Shown here: in pieces, positions 45,543-53,852 of the stretch
How the letters are laid out: the number at the start of each line of letters is the position of its first letter
How positions within the stretch are numbered: position 1 is the first letter of the stretch
Assembly: GCF_001434145.1 (NCBI RefSeq)
Contig: NZ_AZED01000014.1
Span: 576,907 to 640,906 of the forward strand
Direction: 5' to 3'
DNA length: 64,000 nt
Origin: Lentilactobacillus otakiensis DSM 19908 = JCM 15040
Lineage (GTDB): Bacteria > Bacillota > Bacilli > Lactobacillales > Lactobacillaceae
Notes under the pieces: generated by a model
What the model was told of the DNA's origin: nothing
The model's input: the letters and a program-made list of their open reading frames with translations, nothing else
Databases searched by the model: none
Translations under genes and position numbers: made by a program

Positions 45543-45587
45543 TAAAAAAGTCCGAATCACTATTTAAATGATAGTGATTCGAACTTT
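45543..45587 (-). terminator. Terminator of tRNA-Leu
   Basis: Minus strand AGTTCGAATCACTAT pairs with ATAGTGATTCGGACT and is followed by TTTTTTATT. Confidence 0.85.
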
Positions 45588-45592
45588 AACCA

Positions 45593-45678
45593 TGCGGCCA
45601 AGAAGATTCGAACTTCCACCGGGATAATTCCCGACAAGATCCTTAATCTTGCGCGTCTGCCAATTCCGCCATGGCCGC
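45593..45678 (-). tRNA. tRNA-Leu (anticodon AAG)
   Basis: 86-nt class II tRNA. Acceptor GCGGCCA pairs with TGGCCGC plus discriminator A; CCA is not encoded. The anticodon stem CAAGA/TCTTG encloses the loop TTAAGGA, giving anticodon AAG (A34, A35, G36), which reads CUU. A long variable arm (CGGGAATTATCCCG) and the T loop GTTCGAAT support the class. A34 is uncommon in bacteria outside tRNA-Arg. Confidence 0.92.
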
Positions 45679-45692
45679 ATCAACAATTAAAA

Positions 45693-45721
45693 ATTATAGC
45701 AGAAATTTGCCCAATTGACAA
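45693..45721 (-). promoter_or_regulatory. tRNA-Leu promoter
   Basis: Minus strand TTGTCA (45716-45721) and TATAAT (45693-45698), 17-bp spacer, 15 bases ahead of the tRNA. Confidence 0.8.
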
Positions 45722-45734
45722 ATGATTTTTGAAA

Positions 45735-46613
45735 TTATTCTCCGCGAACCGTAGCGCCTTCTGAATCAATTTGAAGCAGTCGTAAGCTACCATTTAAATT
45801 TTGTTGCTCTAATTCAATTCGCAGCTGGGTCAAGGCGGATTTGCCACCAAGGGTTGCGACAGTTGGACCAGCTCCACTCAGGTAGGTGCCAAAGATTCCC
45901 AGCTTATGAGCCGTTGACCGAATCTGATCAATTTCGGGAACCAAATCTTTTCGATAAGGTTCGTGAAGCCGATCATTTTCAATTAATGATACCGCCTGCT
46001 CCCACTTTCCTTGGGCAACCAGAGCGACAAAAACATTTTCCTGGCTGCTAGCGTGAACCGCTGTATCATAATCGATCTGCTTGGGCAGTTTTTTGCGGCT
46101 TTCTGCTTCACTCACACCATCTGGACGAATGTACATCAGAGCTGAGATGTCGGGAACAGGTAACGTAGCAGCAGTCACCTTTTCACCGTCAAAAGTCGAA
46201 ACAACCAAATTTCCCAATAACGCAGCTGCAACACTTTCAGGATGACCTTCAATTTGTGTGCCTAAGTTAACTTGATCTTCAATCGACAAGCCAAGGTCAC
46301 CCAATTGATTGGCAATCTTGATTCCCGCTACAACGGCAGTCGTACTGGAACCCAATCCATGGGCAATCGGGACATCCGAAATAACCGTCAGCTGATGTGG
46401 ATGAATATCCGGGTTAACTTTCAAAATTGTTTGGACAATCAGATTATGTTCGTCAGTTGGAATATTATTTCCCAACGCATGATTAACCTTCCATTCATCC
46501 GTTTTTTCCTCAACAATCACCGTGTAGTACAACTGCAAAGCCAAGCCGACAGAATCGACCCCAGACCCGAGGTTGGTGGTGGTTGCCGGTACTCTGATAA
46601 TAATTTTTGCCAT
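45735..46613 (-). CDS. thrB: Homoserine kinase
   Basis: Phosphorylates homoserine on the way to threonine. GHMP kinase of 292 residues: N-terminal IIIRVPATTTNLGSGVDSVGLAL, ATP loop PIAHGLGSSTTAVVAGI near residue 90, and C-terminal GTYLSGAGPTVATLG. The ATG at 46613 follows AAGGGGATTTCTC; the longer frame overlaps the upstream gene with no signal. It stands alone, without thrC or hom in the window. Confidence 0.95.
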   Translation of the reverse strand: MAKIIIRVPATTTNLGSGVDSVGLALQLYYTVIVEEKTDEWKVNHALGNNIPTDEHNLIVQTILKVNPDIHPHQLTVISDVPIAHGLGSSTTAVVAGIKIANQLGDLGLSIEDQVNLGTQIEGHPESVAAALLGNLVVSTFDGEKVTAATLPVPDISALMYIRPDGVSEAESRKKLPKQIDYDTAVHASSQENVFVALVAQGKWEQAVSLIENDRLHEPYRKDLVPEIDQIRSTAHKLGIFGTYLSGAGPTVATLGGKSALTQLRIELEQQNLNGSLRLLQIDSEGATVRGE

Positions 46614-46627
46614 GAGAAATCCCCTTT

Positions 46628-47095
46628 CTATGCACCCTGCTGCCGAATTTCGTTCACCAAATGAAGCTTGCCGCGACAACGGCCACAAACGTACTTAACC
46701 AAATTGATTCTTCGTCTTCTATGATACTCCAAGCCACAATGTTCACAGCGATAAATATACTTAATTTGCGAAGTCTTGGTTTGAGTACGCGGCGCATATC
46801 GGGAACCGCCAACTGCTTTAAGCAGCTGCTTAAACTGTTTGGTATTGTGCTTGGCACTATATCCAGCCAAATGAAGATGATAGTGACACAACTCGTGTTT
46901 GATAATACCAATCAGAACCTCATGTGTTGTGCCGTCATCCATCCGCGGATTGATATCAATGTTGTGATCATCCAAATGATAACGGCCGCCAGTCGTCTTT
47001 AAGCGGCTATTGAAATAGGCACGATGGGTAAATGGTTTCGCAAAATATTTGATGGAAATATGTTCAACTAGTTGCTGTAATTCTTGATCAGTCAT
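46628..47095 (-). CDS. SprT-family zinc metalloprotease-like protein
   Basis: 155 residues. Zincin motif IIKHELCHYHLHLAG (HELCH, near residue 65) and a C-terminal zinc ribbon with CEHCGLEYHRRRR and CGRCRG. This is the SprT-like family found in lactobacilli next to tex. The protease substrate, if any, is unknown; SprT/Spartan relatives act on DNA-protein crosslinks in other organisms. Confidence 0.9.
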   Translation of the reverse strand: MTDQELQQLVEHISIKYFAKPFTHRAYFNSRLKTTGGRYHLDDHNIDINPRMDDGTTHEVLIGIIKHELCHYHLHLAGYSAKHNTKQFKQLLKAVGGSRYAPRTQTKTSQIKYIYRCEHCGLEYHRRRRINLVKYVCGRCRGKLHLVNEIRQQGA

Positions 47096-47110
47096 TAATT
47101 ATTTGTTCAC

Positions 47111-49279
47111 CTAACCTTCAGGATCCACCATGGTTAATTGGATGCGGTGACGATCAAGGTCAACCGATTCAATCCAAACCGTCACAATGTCGCCGACTGA
47201 CGCCACTTTACTAGGATCTTTAACGAATGTATTGCTCATTTTTGAAATGTGGACCAGGCCGTCCTGCTTCACACCAATATCAACGAACACACCAAAGTCA
47301 ACAACGTTTCTAACGGTCCCTTGGAGTTTCATCCCCGGCTTCAAATCTTCCATGGTCAAAACATCTTTTCTGAGCAATGGTGCCGGCATCTCATCCCGCA
47401 GATCTCGGCCTGGGGTTTCAACGCCCTTAATGATGTCTTTTAAGGTCGCGGCCCCAACGCCAACCGTTTGGGCTTCCTCGTTCAAATTAAGGTTGCTTAA
47501 GGCATCCGAAACGGCTGGCTCACCGAGTTGGGTAATTGTCAGGCCGTGATTTTTCATCAATTTTTTGGCAGCCGAATAACTTTCCGGATGAATATCGGTG
47601 TTATCCAAGGGATTTTTCCCGCCAATGATTCTCAGAAAACCGACTGATTGCTCAAAAGCCTTGGGGCCAAGCCGCGGTACCTTCTTCAAATCTGCTCGAG
47701 CACTGAATTCACCATTTTCATTGCGGTATTTGACAATATTCAAACTGGTCGTTTTGGTCAACCCAGAAATGTGGACCAACAGATCAGGACTGGCGGTGTT
47801 CAAATTGACACCGACCCGGTTAACCGCCGTTTCCACAACTTGGTCCAGCTGTTCACCCAGCTGCTTTTGAGGCACGTCGTGTTGGTATTGGCCGACACCG
47901 ATTGCCTGGGGATCAATTTTAACTAATTCAGCAAGTGGATCTTGAATTCTGCGGGCAATGCTGACAGCGGACCGCTGTTCAACACTAAAGTCAGGAAACT
48001 CGTCTCGGGCAACCTGACTGGCAGAATAGACTGACGCACCCGCCTCATTTACAATTACGTAATAAATCGGCGTTTTTATTTCTTTAATTGCATCGGCAAC
48101 AAACTGTTCGGATTCTCGACTAGCAGTTCCGTTACCGATTGCAATCATTTCAACATGATTTTTATTGATGAAATCAATGAATAATCCCTTGGCAGCTTGA
48201 CGTTTAGCTTCACTGGCAGGCTTGTGTGGGTAAATGACGGTCTTGTCCAAATACTTACCATTTTGGTCAACGACTGCCAACTTACAGCCGGTTCGGTAAG
48301 CTGGGTCAAAGCCCATGACAATTTTACCCTTCAAAGGTGCCTGCATAAGCAAATTATACAAATTTTTACCAAAAATATCGATCGCATGATCTGCCGCAAT
48401 TTCAGTCAGTTGCTTCCGAATTTCACGTTCGATTGCTGGACCGATAAATCGGTGATAGGCATCTTCAATTGACTCGGCGACCAGATCCGCCGCAAAGCCT
48501 TGATGATTGCGAACGGTATTGGCCTTTAAATGCCACATAATTGGGGCTTCGTTGACCTCAATTTTGACAGATAAAACTTTTTCTTTTTCCCCACGATTGA
48601 TCGCCAAGGTTCTAAATGACGGAATCGATTTAATTGGTTGATTAAAGTCATAGTACTGTTGGTAAGTGCCCTCTTCGTCCAGGTCTTTGCCGCCACGTTT
48701 AACTTTGACGACTAATTCGCCATATTGTTGCGTATTATTCCGGACCCATTCACGAAAATCGGCACGGTCGCCCGCGTCCTCAGCAATAATTTCATGAACA
48801 CCGGCAAATACCGCCTCGGTATCAGGCAAATCCTTATCGGGATCAATGTATTTTGGTGCCTGTTCCTTTAAATCGGAGGCAAATGCCATCGCTGCCTTGG
48901 CAAGTGGCCCCAAACCGTTTTCTTTGGCAATTGTTGCCTTAGTGCGTCGCTTTTGTTTGTAAGGCAAATAGAGGTCCTCAACTTGTTGAAGAACCGGTGC
49001 GGCCTCAATTTTCTTTTTGAGTTCAGGTGTCAGCGCTTGTTGCTCATCAATGATTTTGATAACTTCTTGTTTCCGTTTGTCCAAAGTTTGGATGCGGTGA
49101 GCAGCATCTTGAATATCTCTAATTTCAACTTCATCAAGATTGGAAGTTCGTTCTTTTCGATACCGAGCAATAAATGGAACCGTGTCGCCCTCGTCTAACA
49201 TCTTCAAGGTTTCAACGATTTGTTTTTCTCGGATATTTGGTAGGTCATGTTGAATTTTGTGTGCTAATGTGTTGTCCAT
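47111..49279 (-). CDS. tex: Tex-family transcription accessory protein (S1 RNA-binding)
   Basis: 722 residues. Long N-terminal helical region, YqgF-like core (MGFDPAYRTGCKLAVVDQNGKYLDKTVIYPH), helix-hairpin-helix repeats (VGVNLNTASPDLLVHISGL) and a C-terminal S1 domain (GMKLQGTVRNVVDFGVFVDIGVKQDGLVHISKM). Tex proteins bind nucleic acid and affect gene expression; the mechanism is not well known. A TATAAT with a preceding TG (extended -10, 49299-49304) lies just before the ribosome site. Confidence 0.95.
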   Translation of the reverse strand: MDNTLAHKIQHDLPNIREKQIVETLKMLDEGDTVPFIARYRKERTSNLDEVEIRDIQDAAHRIQTLDKRKQEVIKIIDEQQALTPELKKKIEAAPVLQQVEDLYLPYKQKRRTKATIAKENGLGPLAKAAMAFASDLKEQAPKYIDPDKDLPDTEAVFAGVHEIIAEDAGDRADFREWVRNNTQQYGELVVKVKRGGKDLDEEGTYQQYYDFNQPIKSIPSFRTLAINRGEKEKVLSVKIEVNEAPIMWHLKANTVRNHQGFAADLVAESIEDAYHRFIGPAIEREIRKQLTEIAADHAIDIFGKNLYNLLMQAPLKGKIVMGFDPAYRTGCKLAVVDQNGKYLDKTVIYPHKPASEAKRQAAKGLFIDFINKNHVEMIAIGNGTASRESEQFVADAIKEIKTPIYYVIVNEAGASVYSASQVARDEFPDFSVEQRSAVSIARRIQDPLAELVKIDPQAIGVGQYQHDVPQKQLGEQLDQVVETAVNRVGVNLNTASPDLLVHISGLTKTTSLNIVKYRNENGEFSARADLKKVPRLGPKAFEQSVGFLRIIGGKNPLDNTDIHPESYSAAKKLMKNHGLTITQLGEPAVSDALSNLNLNEEAQTVGVGAATLKDIIKGVETPGRDLRDEMPAPLLRKDVLTMEDLKPGMKLQGTVRNVVDFGVFVDIGVKQDGLVHISKMSNTFVKDPSKVASVGDIVTVWIESVDLDRHRIQLTMVDPEG

Positions 49280-49298
49280 GTTTTCACCTCAAGGAATA

Positions 49299-49304
49299 AT
49301 TATA
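49299..49304 (-). promoter_or_regulatory. Extended -10 of the tex promoter
   Basis: Minus strand TGGTATAAT, an extended -10 without a clear -35, about 20 bases before the tex start. It abuts the end of repeat element copy D1. Confidence 0.55.
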
Positions 49305-49306
49305 CC

Positions 49307-49426
49307 AGAGTGCAACGAGAACCGGGAGATGCGATGTCTAAGCCGGCTTGGGTTTAGACCCATACTTGGATTTGGACCCAGGTCAGCTTAAAAGTTAGCA
49401 TCTGGTTCAACGGCGCCCGTTTTTCA
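49307..49426 (+). repeat. Palindromic repeat element, copy D1
   Basis: Begins AGAGTGCAACGAGAACCGG and ends near CAACGGCGCCCGTTTTTC. The middle has imperfect inverted segments (TGGGTTTAGACCCA and others). This copy lies beside the tex promoter rather than behind a stop codon, and faces copy D2 in inverted orientation across a terminator. Confidence 0.68.
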
Positions 49427-49575
49427 TCAAAAAATAAAAACAACCCAGAGGTTACTGACAAAAAACTTGTCGAGCGCCTCTGGGTTGCTTATTTTTTATT
49501 TTGGGAAATATCTTAATGAGATGGGTTTGTGGCGTGCTTTTTGGGGAAATACGTTTGTTGTGTGCCAATTTTATC
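49427..49575. other. Between copies D1 and D2: bidirectional terminator
   Basis: A hairpin AACCCAGAGG...CCTCTGGGTT (about 49440-49490) with A-rich and T-rich flanks is a bidirectional terminator. The rest of the 417-base gap between tex and the next gene is taken by copies D1 and D2; no open frame with a start site was seen. Confidence 0.7.
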
Positions 49576-49699
49576 TAGTGGAAACGTGCTCCGACGGGCC
49601 TGATGCTAACTTCTAAGCCAACTTTGATTCAAACCCAAAGCCGGGGTTTAAACCAAAGTTACCTTAGAAACCGCGTCACCCAGCCCTTGTCGCACTCTA
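49576..49699 (-). repeat. Palindromic repeat element, copy D2
   Basis: Minus strand: TAGAGTGCGACAAGGG at the start, where TAG is the stop codon of the unknown gene at 49697, and CGGAGCACGTTTCCACTA at the end. Inner repeats such as TTTGGTTTAAACC and CAAAGTTGGC give imperfect stems. It shares CTTAGAAGTTAGCATC with D1. Confidence 0.75.
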
Positions 49700-50128
49700 G
49701 ATTTCTCCCATAATCCTCGTCGTCGTACTCGACACCTTGGCGATGCTGTTTTCCTGGTCTTTTTCCGACTGGTTGAACTTGTCAGCGTCCACAGTCGGTT
49801 TATCAGGGTCAATACTGTCAGTCATTGCCTGGCATGCATTGGCATAGTCTTCATAATGGCGAACCAACAATTTGTGCTTTCCCAGCAACTTCACTGGTAC
49901 TGCCACCTGCTGGAGCTTATTGACATTATCCTGATATTTGTCGGTTCCAGCTTGGAAATGATCCTTAATGCCCTTTAATTGGTCGCTGGTTAAATCCGCA
50001 ACCGAACTATTATCGATCGCTTTTCTCAGCGTCTCATAATCCGCATTTAAATCCTCACCATTTTTTGATGTATCATCAATGACATCCGAAACTGTTTTTG
50101 CATATCGCTGCATATCTTGTGGTTTCAA
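49697..50128 (-). CDS. Protein of unknown function after a P-type ATPase gene
   Basis: 143 residues, hydrophilic and predicted mostly helical, with no Cys and no membrane segment. Pieces such as KPQDMQRYAKTVSDVIDD and DKYQDNVNKLQQVAVP show the spacing of a helical bundle. I do not recognise it. The start is put at a TTG (50128) because GGAGG is eight bases upstream; the ATG five codons earlier lacks a site. It begins about 20 bases after the ATPase and is probably transcribed with it, thus under the same riboswitch. Confidence 0.75.
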   Translation of the reverse strand: MKPQDMQRYAKTVSDVIDDTSKNGEDLNADYETLRKAIDNSSVADLTSDQLKGIKDHFQAGTDKYQDNVNKLQQVAVPVKLLGKHKLLVRHYEDYANACQAMTDSIDPDKPTVDADKFNQSEKDQENSIAKVSSTTTRIMGEI

Positions 50129-50149
50129 AATATCAGCCTCCATTCATTT

Positions 50150-52813
50150 TTATTTATGGGAAATGTGTCTCTGAACATATTTTACTACTTCTGTTACCAC
50201 AACGATCATAAAGCCACCGAAGACTACCACCAACCACTGGGAAGCAGTCAATGCAGTTACGTGGAACATTTCGTTAAAACCTGGAACGACAATGGTCATG
50301 ATCAACAGCACGGCCGATCCAAGTAATGCCCAGTTGAAGAACTTGTTCTTAAACATCCCAATTCTAAAGATGGATTCATGAATCGTCTTTGAATTAAAGG
50401 CGTGGAATAACTGGATTAATCCCAGCGTAGCGTAAGCCATGGTCAAGGCATCGGCATGCGCCAACGCGTCTGAGGCATGAACCGGATTGGTAATTGCAAA
50501 CGCGTAGACGCTCAAGGTAATGAAACCTTCAAAGAAGCCTTGATACAAAATGTTACTCATAATCCCACCAGAAAGGAAGTTCGACGAGCGCCCTCTGGGT
50601 TTGCGCTTCATAATTCCCGGTTCAGCAGGTTCAACCCCTAAAGCAATCGCTGGGAAAGTATCGGTTACCAGGTTAATCCAGAGAATTTGAACTGGTGCTA
50701 AAATCTGCCAGCCCATCATCGTCATCACAAACAGTGTCAAAACTTCACCCAAGTTGGCTGAAAGTAGATACTGCAGGGACTTTTGGATGTTGGCAAACAC
50801 CTTCCGGCCCGCTTTAACCGCCGTAACGATCGTGGCAAAGTTATCATCAGCAAGCACCATATCTGATGCTTCTTTGGAAACTTCGGTCCCGGTAATCCCC
50901 ATTCCAACACCAATGTCAGCCGTCTTGAGTGCCGGGGCATCGTTGACTCCATCACCAGTCATGGCAACAACCTTACCCTGTTTTTGCCAAGCTTTTACGA
51001 TCCGAACTTTGTGTTCAGGTGCCACCCGGGCATAAACAGAAATGTCTGAAACTTCTTTATTGAACTGATCATCGGACATTTCATCCAATTGGGCACCGTT
51101 AATCACTTTGCCGCCAGGATTATCTCCCCGACCCAAAATTCCCAGCCGTTTGGCAATCGCCTGAGCAGTATCTTGATGGTCTCCAGTAATCATAATCGAC
51201 TTAATTCCAGCTGATTTGGCCTCAGCCACCGCTTGGGCAACTTCAGGTCGTTCAGGATCAATCATCCCAATCAAACCAACGAAGATCATGTCGTGCTCTT
51301 GAGCAGCAGATGTGAGGTCAGTCGGCACTTCATTTACCGGTCGGTAAGCAAATGCCAAAACCCGCAGCGCCTGAGTGGCCAAACCATGATTCGTCTGGCT
51401 GATCAACTGTTTGTCGTCATCGGTAATATCTCGAACAGTCTCACCGTCTTGAATCTTGGTCACCCGTTCCAAAAGCTGATCTGGCGCGCCCTTCATGGTC
51501 ATGAGAATGCTGTCGTCATCCATTTGGTTATAGGTTGACATGAGTTTTCGCTCAGAATCAAACGGAATTTCTGCCAAACGTTGATGATCAGTGACAAATT
51601 TTTGAACCGGTTGATCTTTGTTCAAATAAAACGAAACCAGTGCCGTTTCGGTTGGATCACCCGCTAATTCATTTCCCTGATATTTGGTATCGTTGTTCAG
51701 GACCATTATTTGAGTGAGCCGATCTTTTAGGGATAACTTGGTATCAGCCGAATCTTGAAGTTTTTCGTTTAAGAAAACCTTTTCGACGGTCATCTTATTT
51801 TGAGTCAAGGTTCCGGTTTTATCCGAGGCGATCACATCGGTACTACCCAACGTTTCAACGGCAGGCAGTTTCCGGATCAATGCCCGATGTCGAGCCATCT
51901 GCTGAGTTCCCAACGCCAAAGTCACGGTCACAATTGCTGGCAGTCCTTCAGGAATCGCAGCTACCGCTAACGAAATCGCCGTCAATAACATGTTAATCAG
52001 ACTTTCTTGGCCACGCCACATTCCAACAGCAAAGACAATCACGGCAATAATCAAAATTAAGACGGTCAACATCTTACCTAATGACTTCAGATTCTCTTGC
52101 AATGGCGTCGTGGTTTCTTCAGTCGTATTAAGCATATGGGCAATTTTACCAACTTCGGTATTCATCCCCGTACCAATGACCACCCCGGTTGCCCGGCCTG
52201 AAGTCACGTTACTATTCATAAAGCCTAAGTTTTTTCGATCCCCTAGCGGTAAATCATTCTCAGTGATCGGATCCACCTGCTTGTTAACGGGCACAGATTC
52301 GCCTGTCAGGGCAGCTTCCTCAATCTTAAGGGAATTAGCCTCAGTCAAACGAATATCAGCAGGAACAACATCTCCTGCCTCCAGGAGCACAATGTCACCT
52401 GGGACAATGTCTTCACTCTTCACTGATATTGACTGATTATTTCGCAGAACCGTCGCCATTGGTGCGGACATTTCCTTTAATGAATCAATCGCATTCTCAG
52501 CTTTAGATTCCTGAAATACCCCAAAAATAGCATTCAGGATAACCACCGCAAGGATAATGACCGCGTCAACCGTTTCTCCGGCAAACCCGGCAATAATTGC
52601 CGCGATGATCAAAATGATGATCATTAAATCTTTAAATTGGGAAATAAACTTCTCGATCAGCGTTGTCCGCCGTTTTGAAGTTAACTTGTTGGCACCAAAC
52701 TGCTCCCGACGGTCACGAACCTCCTGGTCAGATAAACCAGTCGGATGAGCTTTCATTTGGCTCATCACGTCGTCGACCGTTCTTTGGTAGAACATTTTTT
52801 TCTCCTGTGTCAT
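50150..52813 (-). CDS. Calcium-type P-type ATPase, probably Mn2+/Ca2+ exporter
   Basis: 887 residues of the P2A group. Motifs in order: TGES loop (LTGESVPVNK, near 180), PEGLP in membrane helix 4 (AAIPEGLPAIVTV), phosphorylation site SDKTGTLTQNK near 330, KGAPD nucleotide site, TGDGVNDAPAL hinge near 615 and NLGEVLTLF in helix 5. Ten membrane segments can be counted. Ion choice is not settled by sequence; the Mn2+ riboswitch before the gene suggests Mn2+ export, as with YoaB-type pumps of Lactococcus. AGGAGGAAGTTT precedes the ATG. Confidence 0.92.
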   Translation of the reverse strand: MTQEKKMFYQRTVDDVMSQMKAHPTGLSDQEVRDRREQFGANKLTSKRRTTLIEKFISQFKDLMIIILIIAAIIAGFAGETVDAVIILAVVILNAIFGVFQESKAENAIDSLKEMSAPMATVLRNNQSISVKSEDIVPGDIVLLEAGDVVPADIRLTEANSLKIEEAALTGESVPVNKQVDPITENDLPLGDRKNLGFMNSNVTSGRATGVVIGTGMNTEVGKIAHMLNTTEETTTPLQENLKSLGKMLTVLILIIAVIVFAVGMWRGQESLINMLLTAISLAVAAIPEGLPAIVTVTLALGTQQMARHRALIRKLPAVETLGSTDVIASDKTGTLTQNKMTVEKVFLNEKLQDSADTKLSLKDRLTQIMVLNNDTKYQGNELAGDPTETALVSFYLNKDQPVQKFVTDHQRLAEIPFDSERKLMSTYNQMDDDSILMTMKGAPDQLLERVTKIQDGETVRDITDDDKQLISQTNHGLATQALRVLAFAYRPVNEVPTDLTSAAQEHDMIFVGLIGMIDPERPEVAQAVAEAKSAGIKSIMITGDHQDTAQAIAKRLGILGRGDNPGGKVINGAQLDEMSDDQFNKEVSDISVYARVAPEHKVRIVKAWQKQGKVVAMTGDGVNDAPALKTADIGVGMGITGTEVSKEASDMVLADDNFATIVTAVKAGRKVFANIQKSLQYLLSANLGEVLTLFVMTMMGWQILAPVQILWINLVTDTFPAIALGVEPAEPGIMKRKPRGRSSNFLSGGIMSNILYQGFFEGFITLSVYAFAITNPVHASDALAHADALTMAYATLGLIQLFHAFNSKTIHESIFRIGMFKNKFFNWALLGSAVLLIMTIVVPGFNEMFHVTALTASQWLVVVFGGFMIVVVTEVVKYVQRHISHK

Positions 52814-52860
52814 AAACTTCCTCCTCTAAAAGAAAAGAGACCCACAAATTCCTCGCTAAA
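52814..52860 (-). terminator. Terminator stem of the riboswitch platform
   Basis: Minus strand GAGACTTATGAATTC (52862-52876) can pair over 15 bases with GAATTTGTGGGTCTC (52837-52851), with G-U pairs, followed by TTTTCTTTT. The 5' arm overlaps the end of the aptamer, so aptamer folding and termination exclude each other. The entry marks the 3' arm and T run. Confidence 0.72.
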
Positions 52861-52861
52861 A

Positions 52862-52960
52862 GAATTCATAAGTCTCACCATTTAAGATTTATCCCGGAAA
52901 TACGAGTATTTCACGTTGACGAGATAATCGCAATCGAAATTGCTGGTTACTCCCTTTATT
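52862..52960 (-). ncRNA. yybP-ykoY (Mn2+) riboswitch
   Basis: Minus-strand RNA reads AAAGGGAGTAACC at the 5' end, CGTCAACGTGAAATACTCG in the middle and GGTGAGACTTATG at the 3' end: these match the conserved pieces of the yybP-ykoY class (AAGGGGAGUA, GUCAAC, GUGAGAC). The class binds Mn2+ and activates export genes. It lies directly before the P-type ATPase. Not confirmed with a covariance model. Confidence 0.82.
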
Positions 52961-53003
52961 TATCGTAATTATACCTAACCACTAATAAAATGTCACTAAA
53001 AAT

Positions 53004-53831
53004 CTACTTCCAAAATGTATCATAAACGTTAATTGGTGTATGGCGTTTATGTTGAGTCTTGTTGTACCAGCCTTCGATGGTCTCGGCAGCCTTTTCAGAA
53101 ACTTCGTGGCCTTCGAGGTAAGCATCAATATCTTGGTAGGTAACGCCGAGGGCAACTTCATCGGGTAATGCCGGTCGATTGTCTTCGAGATCAGCGGTTG
53201 GTGTCTTTTCATAGAGATGTTCTGGGGCGCCCAAGAGTTTCAATAATTGTTTGCCCTGTTCCTTGTCCAAACGCCAAAGTGGCGTAATGTCGGCGGCCCC
53301 ATCACCGAATTTGGTATAAAATCCGGTAACTGCTTCAGCCGCGTGATCGGTTCCAACAACGGCACCAGATTGAGCGCCGGCGATGGCGTACTGAGCAATC
53401 ATTCGTTGACGAGCTTTAATATTTCCTTTATTGAAATCATCAACTTTAATATGGTTTTCTTCAACTGAAGCCACGGCGGCGTCGACAGCTGCCTTGATGT
53501 CGACTCTGGCAACTTTATCAGCATTCATCCAGCTGATGGCTTCCAAAGCATCTGATTCATCGGCTTGAATCCCGTAAGGCAATCGAACGGCGATGAATTG
53601 GTAATTGGCATCGCCGGTTTCATCCCGCAGTTCGGTAATCGCCATTTGGGCTAATTTGCCGGCTAAGGTTGAATCCTGTCCGCCGGAAATTCCCAAAACC
53701 AATGTCTTCAGGAACGAAAACTTTTTCAAATAATCTTTCAAGAAGTCCACAGAACGGCGAACTTCTTGTCGTGGGTCAATGGTGGGTTTGACTTTTAATG
53801 CGTCAATGATTTCTTGTTGTTTGGCTCTCAT
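53004..53831 (-). CDS. nadE: Ammonia-dependent NAD+ synthetase
   Basis: Amidates deamido-NAD to NAD. 275 residues; ATP pyrophosphatase P-loop [16 protein letters not shown] near residue 45-60, and [22 protein letters not shown] near residue 170. No glutaminase domain, so ammonia is the nitrogen donor. The ATG at 53831 follows GAGGGATGCAC with good spacing; the ATG two codons up lies next to the site. Directly downstream of pncB, forming a nicotinate salvage pair. Confidence 0.95.
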   Translation of the reverse strand: MRAKQQEIIDALKVKPTIDPRQEVRRSVDFLKDYLKKFSFLKTLVLGISGGQDSTLAGKLAQMAITELRDETGDANYQFIAVRLPYGIQADESDALEAISWMNADKVARVDIKAAVDAAVASVEENHIKVDDFNKGNIKARQRMIAQYAIAGAQSGAVVGTDHAAEAVTGFYTKFGDGAADITPLWRLDKEQGKQLLKLLGAPEHLYEKTPTADLEDNRPALPDEVALGVTYQDIDAYLEGHEVSEKAAETIEGWYNKTQHKRHTPINVYDTFWK

Positions 53832-53852
53832 GTGCATCCCTCGATTACAAAT

